DNA of 64,000 nucleotides. Origin: Halorubellus salinus. GTDB taxonomy: Archaea; Halobacteriota; Halobacteria; Halobacteriales; Natrialbaceae. Below the pieces are notes generated by a model. It was given only the letters and a program-made list of their open reading frames with translations, was not told where the DNA came from and ran no database searches. The stretch covers positions 558,001 to 622,000 of the forward strand of contig NZ_JAJCVI010000002.1 in the NCBI RefSeq assembly GCF_020567525.1. The letters are read 5' to 3'. Positions 1 through 7,827 of the stretch are shown piece after piece (position 1 is the stretch's first letter; each line of letters starts with the position of its first letter). Both the position numbers and the translations under genes were made by a program.

Positions 1-1
1 A

Positions 2-1504
2 GCGGCCTCCGGGTCGACGACGTCGGCGAAGCTCTCGCCGTCGGTCGCGAACGACGTCGGCTGGCTTTCGGGCTGGACGGCGCCGTCGGACGTCCAGCGG
101 TACGGAGCGGGCGACCTGCCGGGGTGGCTCGTCCAGGTCGACGACCAGGGCGCGAGCAAGCTCGAGTCGTGGACGAACGGGAGCGAGGAGCGCGAGATAC
201 GCGAGGCCGGCGCGGACGGGCGCTGGTTCGTCGTCAGCGCGCCAGCGGACGAGGTCCTCCGCGTGGGCGTGCTCTCGACGCTGACGGGCTCGGAGACGCT
301 CGTCGCGCAGGACTACGTCGAGACGGTCGGCGTGAATCGGCGGACGGCAATCGACCCGATTCGCGAGCCGGCGCTCGAGGAGTCGAGCGCGTGGGAGAAG
401 CCGGACGGCCTCGGGTGGGCGAAGCTCGTCAGTGGCGGGTCGCTCTCGGCTGACGGCGCCGCGTGGAGCGACGAGATCAACCGGAGCGGTCTCGACGACG
501 TGCGAGCGGCCGTCGACGACGACCAGGTCTCCGTCGAGGGCGACGGCGTGCGGGTCGCGGTCCTGGACACGGGCCTGGACTACAGCGAGGACCTCCACGA
601 GGACCGCGTGCCGCTGGCGTACAACGCGATCACGGGAGAGACGGTCAACATCACGGACCCGGCGAACGCGACGGCGGCGGACTACGAGATCGTGGCCGAC
701 GGCTCCTCGAGCAACCACGGGAGCTGGGTGGCGACGATGATCGCGGCGAACGGCTCGAGCGCGAACGCGACCGGTATCGCGCCGAAGGCGACGCTGATTC
801 CGGTGAAGGTCCTGGCCGACGACGGGAGCGGGTCGACGGCGGACATAGCGGAGGGAATCGAGTGGGCTGCGAGCGAGGCGGACGCGGACGTGATCAGCAT
901 GAGCCTCGGGAGTGCGGTCCCGAGCGAGCGACTGAACGCGGAGATCGAGGAGGCGCTGGAGAACGAGAGCGTCTCGGCGGTCGTCGTGGCCGCTGGCAAC
1001 TCGCGCATGACGTACCGATACCTGGCGTCGCCGGCGGGCCAGGAGCCGGTCGTGACGGTCGCAGCGACGGACTCACGCAAGCTCAACGAGAGCGAGAGCG
1101 CGTACTTCTCGAACGTCGGGCCGGACGAGCGGACGGGGAAGAACCCGACGGTCGGGGCGCCGGGAATGTCGATCACGGCGCGGGTGGCTGACGGGAACGT
1201 GACGCTCTCGGGGACGAGCATGGCGACGCCGGTCGTCTCCGGGCAGATCGCGGTGACGCTCCAGGCGAAGCCGGGCCTTGAGGGCGAGCCGGCGAAGCTG
1301 AAGCAGTACCTCGAGGACCACGCGGAGCCGCTCGAGCAGGCTGGCGTGACGGAGGTCGGCGCCGGGCGCCTGGACTCGGAGCTGCTCGTCGACGACGTCG
1401 AGCCCGACGAGAAACAGGAGGACGCGCGGAACGACCCGGCGCGTCAGCGTGACTCGGCGAATCGTGCGCTCTCGACCGGGTTCTGGGGGACGCTCCTGGG
1501 ATGA
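2..1504 (+). CDS. Subtilisin-like (S8) serine protease, 5' partial
   Basis: The frame is open from base 2, so the true start and any signal peptide lie left of the window; 500 residues are visible. The S8 catalytic triad is present: Asp in 'VLDTGLD' (codon at 566), His in 'SNHGSW' (716) and Ser in 'GTSMATP' (1217), with 'AAGNS' supplying the oxyanion Asn. About 180 residues precede the triad and could be a prodomain. The C-terminus is a short charged linker followed by an aromatic tail 'GFWGTLLG'. The stop overlaps the next start as ATGA, so the two genes are probably translationally coupled. Haloarchaeal subtilases usually act outside the cell; here the operon suggests processing of the element's own exported proteins, which is inference. 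Confidence 0.93.
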   Translation, partial: AASGSTTSAKLSPSVANDVGWLSGWTAPSDVQRYGAGDLPGWLVQVDDQGASKLESWTNGSEEREIREAGADGRWFVVSAPADEVLRVGVLSTLTGSETLVAQDYVETVGVNRRTAIDPIREPALEESSAWEKPDGLGWAKLVSGGSLSADGAAWSDEINRSGLDDVRAAVDDDQVSVEGDGVRVAVLDTGLDYSEDLHEDRVPLAYNAITGETVNITDPANATAADYEIVADGSSSNHGSWVATMIAANGSSANATGIAPKATLIPVKVLADDGSGSTADIAEGIEWAASEADADVISMSLGSAVPSERLNAEIEEALENESVSAVVVAAGNSRMTYRYLASPAGQEPVVTVAATDSRKLNESESAYFSNVGPDERTGKNPTVGAPGMSITARVADGNVTLSGTSMATPVVSGQIAVTLQAKPGLEGEPAKLKQYLEDHAEPLEQAGVTEVGAGRLDSELLVDDVEPDEKQEDARNDPARQRDSANRALSTGFWGTLLG

Positions 1505-2259
1505 CGTCGAGCGACGCGTCGCGGCGGGACGTGCTCGCGGCTGCTGCCACAGTCGCGGGCTCGCTAGCAGTCGCAGGCGCGACGACGAGTTCGGTCGCGA
1601 GCGCGGACGTCGAGCGGTCGACGCCGTCGGACGTGACGCTCTCGTACGACAAGGCGAAGATCCAGGAGTACCAGCCGGAGTTCGTCCTCCAGGGCGTCGA
1701 GCCGCGGCCGTACGGCGTCTGGGCGCTCCACGCGGAGAAGGCGGGGAGTGGCCTGAACGCGGTGTACGGGTTCACGCGGTACCCGTACCAGGAGGGTCAG
1801 ACGGAGTACGACTCGCACTATCTCGACCACGAACCCTGGATAGTCTGGTACGACGCGGCCACCGAGACGACCGAGCGGGTGGACTACGCGGCGTATCACT
1901 GGTTCCGCGGCTACGCGTTCCGCGACCAGCTGGAGTTCGCGACCGCGGACAAGAAGCGGCCGGTGCTGCGGGTCGACCCGAACTATCACCACTACTACCT
2001 GTACAGCGGCTCGCTCGCGGGCGAGCGGCCGGAGGTCAACTCGCTGCTGGCGAAGATCGAGGACTGGCTCGCGAACGGGATGGACGAGGAGCTCGCGGTC
2101 TCGCAGCCGTACGACCCGTGGGCCATGATGGGCCGCGGGTCGTGGTGGCGCGAGGAGGCGCGGCACTCGTTCGAGACGGTTTGGAACGCGTTCTGGTTCA
2201 ACCTGGGACTCTCCGACGCGCGGGCGACGTCGGACCTGGACGGGGTGCCGCTATGGTAG
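1501..2259 (+). CDS. Tat-exported protein of unknown function
   Basis: 252 residues. The N-terminus carries a twin-arginine motif 'SRRDVL' followed by an Ala-rich hydrophobic stretch to about residue 30, so export in folded form by the Tat pathway is likely. The mature part is rich in Tyr, Trp and His ('YNHHYYLYSG'-like segment near residue 165: PNYHHYYLYSG) and has no recognised domain. Near the C-terminus is an aromatic helix 'VWNAFWFNLGL'. It overlaps the protease gene by four bases (ATGA). It could be a substrate, inhibitor or partner of that protease, but only the gene order suggests this. Confidence 0.85.
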   Translation: MTSSDASRRDVLAAAATVAGSLAVAGATTSSVASADVERSTPSDVTLSYDKAKIQEYQPEFVLQGVEPRPYGVWALHAEKAGSGLNAVYGFTRYPYQEGQTEYDSHYLDHEPWIVWYDAATETTERVDYAAYHWFRGYAFRDQLEFATADKKRPVLRVDPNYHHYYLYSGSLAGERPEVNSLLAKIEDWLANGMDEELAVSQPYDPWAMMGRGSWWREEARHSFETVWNAFWFNLGLSDARATSDLDGVPLW

Positions 2260-2357
2260 TGCGAGCGTGGCGGCGCGTCGGGCGCGTCCGGTGGATACCG
2301 CCGCCGCTCCCACCGCCCGACGCTCGAGGCGGCTGGCGGAGGGGGAACGTGCGCTGA
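2253..2357 (+). CDS. Possible 34-residue basic peptide
   Basis: An ATG at 2253 overlaps the stop of the preceding gene by seven bases and opens a 34-codon frame rich in Arg, Trp and Pro, with a 'PPPLPPP' run. Overlapping starts are the rule in this operon, which favours it. However, the composition is what a random frame in GC-rich DNA gives, and there is no clear ribosome-binding site. It may be spurious. Confidence 0.25.
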   Translation: MVVRAWRRVGRVRWIPPPLPPPDARGGWRRGNVR

Positions 2358-2390
2358 CTGACCTACCAAAACACAACACAAATCCAACAC
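2358..2390 (+). promoter_or_regulatory. A/C-rich unstructured leader or internal promoter
   Basis: The 33 bases before the gene at 2391 are one of the few gaps in this operon. They are strikingly A/C-rich ('CCAAAACACAACACAAATCC') in otherwise GC-rich DNA. This would give an unstructured leader and may include a weak internal promoter for the secreted protein that follows. No good Shine-Dalgarno sequence is seen. Confidence 0.4.
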
Positions 2391-3389
2391 ATGAATCGGA
2401 AGATTGCGGTCCTGATGGCGGTGCTCGTCGCCGTTTCCGGGGCGGCCGGACTCGGCGCAGCAGCGGCAGGCACCTGGGACACGGAGACGACGGACACGAC
2501 GAGCGAGAGCGACTGGAGCGGCGCAACGAACACGGAGACGGCGGACTGGGGTAACGCGAGCGAGACGATCTACCTCGAGACCGACGGCGCGGAGAACGAG
2601 AACCTGACGCTCGAGCTGACGCCCGCCACGAAGGGCCTGGACTACGTCGCCTACACCAACTCCAGCCCGGACACGGTCGACGCGACGAACGGTCACTACT
2701 CGTTCAACGTCTCGTACGGCGAGCTCCCGGAGCTCCCGCGTGACTCGAACGGTGCGACCTACAACGCGACGATCTACAACTCGAGCGGCGACGTCGTCGA
2801 CGAGACGGAGGTCGAGTTCAACACGGCGGCGAACGCGAGCGAGGACGCGTACATGGTCGTCGCGGACTCGTCCGGTACGGACGCGTCGGCGCTGACGAAC
2901 GTGATCGCGGACTCGGCGGAGTTCGACTCCTCGAGCGGCGGGTTCTTCAGCGGGCTCGCGGGGATGCTCTCGTTCGGTTCGGAGTCGACGAACGAGAGCG
3001 ACGCGCCGGACGTCGCGACGGTCACGGGTTACACCACGATCAACGGCACGCAGTCGGACGTGTACCTGTCGCTCGAGAACGAGTCGACGCAGGGAGCGTA
3101 CGCGAACGCGGCTGAAGGCTACGAGAACGGCGACTGGATCACGGGCATGACGATGTTCGTGAACGGCGTCCCGCAGAAGGTGTACATGAACGAGGCACCG
3201 GACGACGTGAACGGGACGACCGTCGTCTACAACGCCGACGCCGACCGGCTGGAGGTCTCGCCGGGCGAGGAGTACGAGTCGATCTCGCAGCTGTCGGTTC
3301 GCTCGAGCGGCGGCGACGGCTACGGGTTCGGCGCGACCTGGTCGAGCTTCGGGATGTGGGACGCGCTCGGAACGCTCTGGCCGCTCTAA
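2391..3389 (+). CDS. Secreted, sequon-rich surface protein (unknown)
   Basis: 332 residues with a Sec-type signal peptide (residues 1 to about 26, 'VLVAVSGAAGLGAAAAG'). The mature chain is acidic and rich in Asn, Ser and Thr, with more than ten N-X-S/T sequons, as in haloarchaeal glycoproteins. There is no C-terminal membrane helix. Instead there is a Gly/Phe-rich hydrophobic segment near residues 183-198 ('GGFFSGLAGMLSFGS') and an aromatic C-terminal tail 'GMWDALGTLWPL'. Both could touch or insert into a membrane. No known viral spike or S-layer domain is recognisable. As one of the largest exported proteins of the operon it is a candidate major surface component. Confidence 0.85.
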   Translation: MNRKIAVLMAVLVAVSGAAGLGAAAAGTWDTETTDTTSESDWSGATNTETADWGNASETIYLETDGAENENLTLELTPATKGLDYVAYTNSSPDTVDATNGHYSFNVSYGELPELPRDSNGATYNATIYNSSGDVVDETEVEFNTAANASEDAYMVVADSSGTDASALTNVIADSAEFDSSSGGFFSGLAGMLSFGSESTNESDAPDVATVTGYTTINGTQSDVYLSLENESTQGAYANAAEGYENGDWITGMTMFVNGVPQKVYMNEAPDDVNGTTVVYNADADRLEVSPGEEYESISQLSVRSSGGDGYGFGATWSSFGMWDALGTLWPL

Positions 3390-3403
3390 CGAGGTGAGAG
3401 CAA

Positions 3404-4129
3404 GTGGAACTTGAGACGCTGACGGTGGTGATCGTGCTCGCGGCCGCGGTTACGGGGGTAACTGTGGCGGTCTCGAGCACGGTCGCGGCCGGTCAGCAGA
3501 CGGAGACGGTCCTCGGGGACGTCCTCGAAGGACCGGCGGCGAACCAGTCGACGTCGGACTGGGCGCTCTCGGGCGTCGAGACCGGCCTGTCGTACGCGGA
3601 AGGCGAGCGTCAGCGGCTCCAGTGGTGGGCCTTCAGCCTCCCGGGTGGGGTGGCTGACGCGCTCGGGGTCTCCTCGAGCAGCGAGCCGACCGCGTCGGCG
3701 AAGGCGAACGCGCTCCAGGAGACGTGGAACGCGAACAACGAGACGCTCGCGGAGTACGCGAGCTCGCGTCGCGACTGGACGTCGAACAAGACGGTGGCGC
3801 TGACAGTGCTCGTCGACGGGGAGTCGACGACGCGGTTCGTCCTGGCGAACGCGTCGAACGGGTCGGTCTCGACGCGCATGGTGTCGTCGACGAACCGAAC
3901 GCCGACGGACGACGTCGAGCTCTGCGGCTACGCGGCGAAGCGCGCTCCGAGCGAGCTGGAGTCGTTCGTCGACGAGTACGCGGCGCCGAACGAGTCGGTG
4001 ACGACGAGCTATCTCGCGGAGCTCCGCGGGAAGTACGGCCAGGACGTCGAGACGTCGCTCTATTCGAGCACGGGCTCCTGCGGGTCCGCGAACGTGACGA
4101 CGTCGAAGGGGGTGGCGTATGCCGGGTAA
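3404..4129 (+). CDS. Secreted or membrane-anchored sequon-rich protein (unknown)
   Basis: 241 residues from a GTG start, chosen because 'GAGGTGA' lies seven bases upstream (3391-3397). The N-terminal 30 residues form one hydrophobic segment that is either an uncleaved anchor or a signal peptide. The rest is predicted extracellular, with several sequons (NQS, NNET, NKT, NAS, NGS, NRT, NES, NVT). An aromatic, Gly-containing stretch 'QWWAFSLPGGVADAL' lies near residues 68-82. Two Cys residues (near 175 and 226) could form a disulfide. Its stop overlaps the next start by 11 bases. Confidence 0.82.
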   Translation: MELETLTVVIVLAAAVTGVTVAVSSTVAAGQQTETVLGDVLEGPAANQSTSDWALSGVETGLSYAEGERQRLQWWAFSLPGGVADALGVSSSSEPTASAKANALQETWNANNETLAEYASSRRDWTSNKTVALTVLVDGESTTRFVLANASNGSVSTRMVSSTNRTPTDDVELCGYAAKRAPSELESFVDEYAAPNESVTTSYLAELRGKYGQDVETSLYSSTGSCGSANVTTSKGVAYAG

Positions 4130-4523
4130 GCGCGCGAAGAAGCTCCGGGAGGTCGGTGCCGAGGCGCGCGACCAGGCCTCCGGGACGCTCTCGAACACGC
4201 GCCAGTCCCTGTCGAAGTTCACGCTCGACAACACGCTTCCGGACGGCCTCGTCGGGCTGATTTCGGAAGGCCTGTCGCTGACGGCTCGGGCGGCTGGCCG
4301 GGACTCGCAGGCCGCGGGCATGACGTCGTCGGTGACAATCATGATCTTCGGCGTGCTGACGTCCTGGAGTGGCGTCGGGCTGGTCCTGATCGCGATCGGG
4401 GCGCTCCTGTTCGCGTACAACTTCCTGCGGCTGATTCCGGTGGCGAACAAGTACCACAAGAAGGCGGGCCGGCGCGTCGGCCTGTACAAAGACCGGGACG
4501 TACCACTATGGGAGCGCGACTGA
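4119..4523 (+). CDS. Small membrane protein with a C-terminal helical hairpin
   Basis: 134 residues. The N-terminal 60 are basic and polar, probably cytoplasmic. Residues about 67-107 form two closely spaced hydrophobic segments ('VTIMIFGVLTSW' and 'VGLVLIAIGALLFAYNF'). A basic tail (KYHKKAGRRVGLYK) follows. No family was recognised. It overlaps both neighbours, so it belongs to the same operon of envelope-type proteins. Confidence 0.8.
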   Translation: MPGKRAKKLREVGAEARDQASGTLSNTRQSLSKFTLDNTLPDGLVGLISEGLSLTARAAGRDSQAAGMTSSVTIMIFGVLTSWSGVGLVLIAIGALLFAYNFLRLIPVANKYHKKAGRRVGLYKDRDVPLWERD

Positions 4524-5410
4524 TCATGGTGGGCGTCGTGGTGGCGCTCGCGGTCGTCGGCGGGCTGGTCGCGACGGCGCCGACGTCGACGGCGGCGGCA
4601 AGCTCGTCTTGCAACCAGACCGTGACGCACGACGCGTACCGGACGGACGCGGCGATAGCGACCGTGAACGAGACGGGCGAGGCGACATCGACGGTGGAGA
4701 ACACGCAGACGCGCCTCGAGGACGTCACGGGATTCGTGCGACTCCACGCCTCGAACCCGAACGGGTACTGCGTGCGGTACCGCGTGGAGATCTCGCCGGA
4801 GGTCGTCTCCGCAGCTGACCTCGGAGAGATCGAGGGCCAGAACGGGAACGCGACCGCGTCGTGGCGAGCGGCGCAGAACCTGACGAGCGGCGAGGTCTAC
4901 ACCAGCGTCGAGTTCGTCCTGGAGCCGGGCGAGAGCGCGCTGTTCGCGCCGAGTCAGGCGCGGGTCACGTCGCTGGCGTGGACGGGCGAGGCGAAGCGGG
5001 AGAGCCAAGGCCTTTTCTCGTCGGTGACGTCGTTCCTGGCTGGCGACTCGAAGCTCGAGCAGCGCCAGTACACCATCCAGCCGACGAACGGTTCGAGCCG
5101 TATCACGGTCCCGCTGGAGTCGAAGAACGGGACGCGAATCGACTCCTGGCACGCGACGTACAGCGTGAACGGGGAGACGCAGCCGGTGGAGCAGAACGCG
5201 GACGCGCCGGTGTACTACACCGAATCGTCCTCGAGCGTGACGTTCCACTTCTCGAACGGCGCCGTGGAGGATAACGCGAGCGTGTCGTTCACGGCGGAGC
5301 CGACGTTCTTCGAGCGCGCGCAGCACAGTGCGGAGTCGTACGCGAGCGGCTGGGGAGTCGTCTGGGACGCGCTTCCGTTCGCGGTCTCGCCGACGGAGGT
5401 GGTGGCGTGA
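4508..5410 (+). CDS. Secreted sequon-rich protein (unknown)
   Basis: 300 residues with an N-terminal signal peptide (hydrophobic 'MVGVVVALAVVGGLVATAP') and a likely cleavage region near residues 29-33. Two Cys, near 37 and 77, could pair outside the cell. Sequons include NQT, NET, NAS, NLT, NGS and NGT. A Gly/Phe-rich internal segment 'QGLFSSVTSFLAGDS' lies near residues 167-181, and the C-terminus carries 'GWGVVWDALPFAV'. Both features parallel the secreted protein at 2391, although the sequences are otherwise not obviously alike. The function is unknown; a paired surface component is plausible. Confidence 0.83.
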   Translation: MGARLIMVGVVVALAVVGGLVATAPTSTAAASSSCNQTVTHDAYRTDAAIATVNETGEATSTVENTQTRLEDVTGFVRLHASNPNGYCVRYRVEISPEVVSAADLGEIEGQNGNATASWRAAQNLTSGEVYTSVEFVLEPGESALFAPSQARVTSLAWTGEAKRESQGLFSSVTSFLAGDSKLEQRQYTIQPTNGSSRITVPLESKNGTRIDSWHATYSVNGETQPVEQNADAPVYYTESSSSVTFHFSNGAVEDNASVSFTAEPTFFERAQHSAESYASGWGVVWDALPFAVSPTEVVA

Positions 5411-5625
5411 GCGCGTTCAACTACGTCGTCGGCGCGGTCGCGCTGGTGATTCTCGCACCTGTCGCGCTGACGCCTGCGGGCTGGGTTGCTGGCCTCGTTC
5501 TGGCCGGCGTCTGGGTCGTGGGCGCGTACTTCGGTCGGTACATCCTCCAGGTCGAGAAGGCGCGGAGGACCGGCGAGCGCGGCGCAGCGGCACAGGTTCG
5601 GAACCGTGGAGGTGGGCGCCAGTGA
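5407..5625 (+). CDS. Two-helix membrane protein, 72 residues
   Basis: It starts at a GTG that overlaps the previous stop (GTGA). Two hydrophobic segments ('YVVGAVALVILAPVAL' and 'GWVAGLVLAGVWVVGAYF') fill residues 4 to 43, followed by a basic, Arg-rich cytoplasmic tail. Its size and shape resemble the small membrane proteins of haloarchaeal viruses and plasmid operons, but no family was recognised. Confidence 0.75.
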   Translation: MSAFNYVVGAVALVILAPVALTPAGWVAGLVLAGVWVVGAYFGRYILQVEKARRTGERGAAAQVRNRGGGRQ

Positions 5626-5885
5626 GCCTGACGCTCTCGATCGTGGCGCTGTTCGTCGCGATCGGTGTCGGCGCCTGGGCGTACCTCAATCACTCGGGCG
5701 GCGCAGGAGCATGGTACGACGGTTTCGCGACGGTCTCGAGTGCGTTCTGGGTCCTGTCGGGGACGTTCCTGATTCTCGGCGGGTTCCAGATTGTCGGGAT
5801 GATCGTCGTGGCGCTGTTCCTGTACGTGTTCCTGTCGAAGGGCGCAAAGACTCAGAAACGACTGCGAGCGAAAATCGCCAACTAA
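5622..5885 (+). CDS. Two-helix membrane protein, 87 residues
   Basis: The GTG at 5622 overlaps the previous stop as GTGA, and I prefer it over longer frames that would overlap the upstream gene. The first helix is at residues 3-21, with a Gly/Ala/Trp loop containing 'GGAGAWYDG'. A second long hydrophobic region covers residues about 42-72, ending in a basic tail 'KGAKTQKRLRAKIAN'. No family was recognised. It is the last gene before an 87-base gap that divides the operon. Confidence 0.75.
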   Translation: MSLTLSIVALFVAIGVGAWAYLNHSGGAGAWYDGFATVSSAFWVLSGTFLILGGFQIVGMIVVALFLYVFLSKGAKTQKRLRAKIAN

Positions 5886-5972
5886 CCCCTCTTACGATGC
5901 TACTCAACCATGATACCACAACCCGTTACCGGCTTTCCAAACACGTTACCAAAACTACGCGGAGGTCCGTCT
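5886..5972 (+). promoter_or_regulatory. Lower-GC gap, possible internal promoter
   Basis: This is the only sizeable gap in the operon after 2390. It is less GC-rich than its surroundings and carries two 'CGTTACC' copies (about 5929 and 5949). A strong ribosome-binding site 'GGAGGT' (5961-5966) lies six bases before the ATG at 5973. A promoter for the second half of the operon is plausible but no clean TATA box stands out. Confidence 0.35.
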
Positions 5973-6263
5973 ATGGCGGCTGACGCGACCGCGACCCTCG
6001 AGGACGTCAACGGAAACGGCGACTACCACCGCCTGTACGTGAAGAAGGCGCTCGCCGGCGATTCGGCGTGGCCGTTCCGCGCTGGGCAGAACGTCCGGCT
6101 CCAGATCGTCGAGACGACGTGCGAGCGCCAGGCGGTGGTCGTGACGCCGGCGACTCTCGAGGTCGACGACGACCTGACGGACCTCGAGATCGAGCGGACC
6201 ACGAAGGAGATCCAGCAGACCCTCGAGGACGTCGACGACGTCGACGGGAGGGCGGAGTCGTGA
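5973..6263 (+). CDS. Small acidic cytoplasmic protein (unknown)
   Basis: 96 residues from an ATG six bases after 'GGAGGT'; this site decides the start against an in-frame ATG 63 bases upstream. There is no signal peptide or membrane segment. The N-terminal two thirds looks like a small beta-rich fold ('YHRLYVKKALAGDSAWPF', 'VRLQIVETT', 'AVVVTPATLEV'), followed by an acidic helical tail. It is the first non-exported product of the operon and begins the cytoplasmic/membrane half. No family was recognised. Confidence 0.8.
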   Translation: MAADATATLEDVNGNGDYHRLYVKKALAGDSAWPFRAGQNVRLQIVETTCERQAVVVTPATLEVDDDLTDLEIERTTKEIQQTLEDVDDVDGRAES

Positions 6264-6817
6264 GTCGCGACGTCGGCGAGCTCGCGGAGCTGCGTCGCGA
6301 GCTTCGAGATTACCGGATGTACGTCGACGACGACGCGCTCCGGGAGCGTATCGGCGACTGGATAGAGGAGAGTCTCGCGCAGAGCGAGGCGGACACGGCT
6401 CGCCAGTTCGTCGAGGAGAAGCTGAACGCGCTGCTGGACGGGCAGCCCATGTACAACTCGCCGGCGGTGTCGCGCGGCGAGGACGCGTTCCCTGACGCGT
6501 GCGAGGGTTGCCCGCACTACGGCGCTGCTTGCCCGGTCGTCACGGACCGCACCGAGCAGCGCTGGCGGACGCGGAAGCTCGAGGAGGCCGAAAGCGAGCA
6601 GGAGGCGCGGCGCGTGTTCGAGCAGCAGGCGCGCGACGTCGACTGCCACCGGATTCCGGCGTTCCTGGAGTCGTGGGATAACGACCACCGAGCGCTCCTC
6701 GAGCGCGGTCAGCGACTCCAGTCGAAGGCAGAGGACCTCCTCCACGCGACGGCCGGCGAGGACGTCGAGCTCGAGGACGACGCGACGGCGCTCGCTGTCG
6801 GAGGTGGCGAGCAGTGA
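6260..6817 (+). CDS. Cys-cluster cytoplasmic protein (unknown)
   Basis: 185 residues from a GTG overlapping the previous stop (GTGA). It is mainly helical and very acidic. In the middle are Cys residues spaced C-X2-C-X6-C ('CEGCPHYGAAC', near residues 79-89), with a fourth in 'DVDCHRIPAF' near residue 130. Four such ligands, with a nearby His, suggest a zinc or Fe-S site. A helical C-terminal half may form a coiled coil. No family was recognised. Confidence 0.75.
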   Translation: MSRDVGELAELRRELRDYRMYVDDDALRERIGDWIEESLAQSEADTARQFVEEKLNALLDGQPMYNSPAVSRGEDAFPDACEGCPHYGAACPVVTDRTEQRWRTRKLEEAESEQEARRVFEQQARDVDCHRIPAFLESWDNDHRALLERGQRLQSKAEDLLHATAGEDVELEDDATALAVGGGEQ

Positions 6818-7827
6818 GCGCGGTCACGGAGGTCGCGGTCGGGCTGGCGGTGGTCGTGCTGGTCGTGGGGAGCATGATCTGGCTGGCGAAGAAGGGGTTC
6901 TTCGCGCCGGACACGAACGAGGAGAGCCAGGAGGAGCGCCAGGAGCTCGAGGAGAGCTCGGGTTCGCAGGACTTCTCAATACCGTTCCGGAAGCGAGCGC
7001 GCTCCTGGAGCGGGCCGTACAAGATGTTCGTGGGGTCGTGCGTGCTGCTGGCGGTTCTGGTCGGGTACGGCGCGTGGGACGTGATGCGGACGGGAGCGCC
7101 GGCGTCGAAGTACCTGACGGGCGAGGTCCGGTTCGCGGCGATCGCGCTCGTCGGCGTCGCCGGCGGCGTGAAGCTGAAGGCCTGGTTCGACTCGCAGATC
7201 GCGTACCTGACGGTCGAGTACGAGCGCAAGGGCGCTCGCGACCTGATCGAGCGCGTTCCGTACGCACGGACGGCCGTGAAGAACCACGGCGGGCGGACGT
7301 ACGTCCAGGAGGTCGCGGACTCGCGTCTCCTGGGGCTGTTCTGGCGGTTCCGCCAGGTCGGCGAGGACCGACGACTCCGCGGCGGCGAGAAGCCGCTGGA
7401 CGACGTCGTGACGCACCAGGTCCCGGACCACGGCAAGGAGGTGCCGGGCGACCACGGGTATCACGTCCGGACCCAGGAGCAGGGCGACATCGTGCTCGAG
7501 GGCGCGACCTCGAGCGCGGACGTCACGTACTCCTCGCCGTCGAGCCTGTCGAGCGAGCGGGCGGTGGAGCTCCGGGAGGAGAAGAAGCGAAAGGACGCGT
7601 CGCTGAACGCGACGAAAGCGACGAACGCGCACCTACAGAAACAGATTCGCAGCATGGAGAAGAAGATCGAGAACAACGAGTACCGCGACCGCGAGGACCT
7701 CCTCGAGGACTTCAGCCGGTTCAAGGAAATGTCGTCGATGCGGGTCGAGGTCGAGGACACGACGGAGCGAACGAACGGCCAGCAGCCGGCTGACGAGAAG
7801 GCGAACGGCAAGGAGGCGGGAGCATGA
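6814..7827 (+). CDS. Membrane protein with three helices and a coiled-coil tail
   Basis: 337 residues from a GTG overlapping the previous stop. Helix 1 is at residues 4-26, followed by an acidic linker. Helices 2 and 3 are near 68-88 and 106-124. About 210 cytoplasmic residues follow, ending in a charged coiled coil (about 245-310). Two neighbouring genes encode proteins with the same plan of membrane anchor plus large cytoplasmic part. Together they could form an inner-membrane platform for the ATPase encoded downstream. That arrangement is inference; no homologous family was recognised. Confidence 0.8.
   Translation: MSAVTEVAVGLAVVVLVVGSMIWLAKKGFFAPDTNEESQEERQELEESSGSQDFSIPFRKRARSWSGPYKMFVGSCVLLAVLVGYGAWDVMRTGAPASKYLTGEVRFAAIALVGVAGGVKLKAWFDSQIAYLTVEYERKGARDLIERVPYARTAVKNHGGRTYVQEVADSRLLGLFWRFRQVGEDRRLRGGEKPLDDVVTHQVPDHGKEVPGDHGYHVRTQEQGDIVLEGATSSADVTYSSPSSLSSERAVELREEKKRKDASLNATKATNAHLQKQIRSMEKKIENNEYRDREDLLEDFSRFKEMSSMRVEVEDTTERTNGQQPADEKANGKEAGA

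Noticed and set aside
3386-5326. Long minus-strand frame opposite the secreted-protein genes
   Set aside because: Arg-rich antisense shadow, typical of GC-rich haloarchaeal DNA; the plus-strand genes have signal peptides and coupled starts.
5896-5983. 28-codon ORF in the operon gap
   Set aside because: It overlaps the well-supported start at 5973 in another frame and has no ribosome-binding site.
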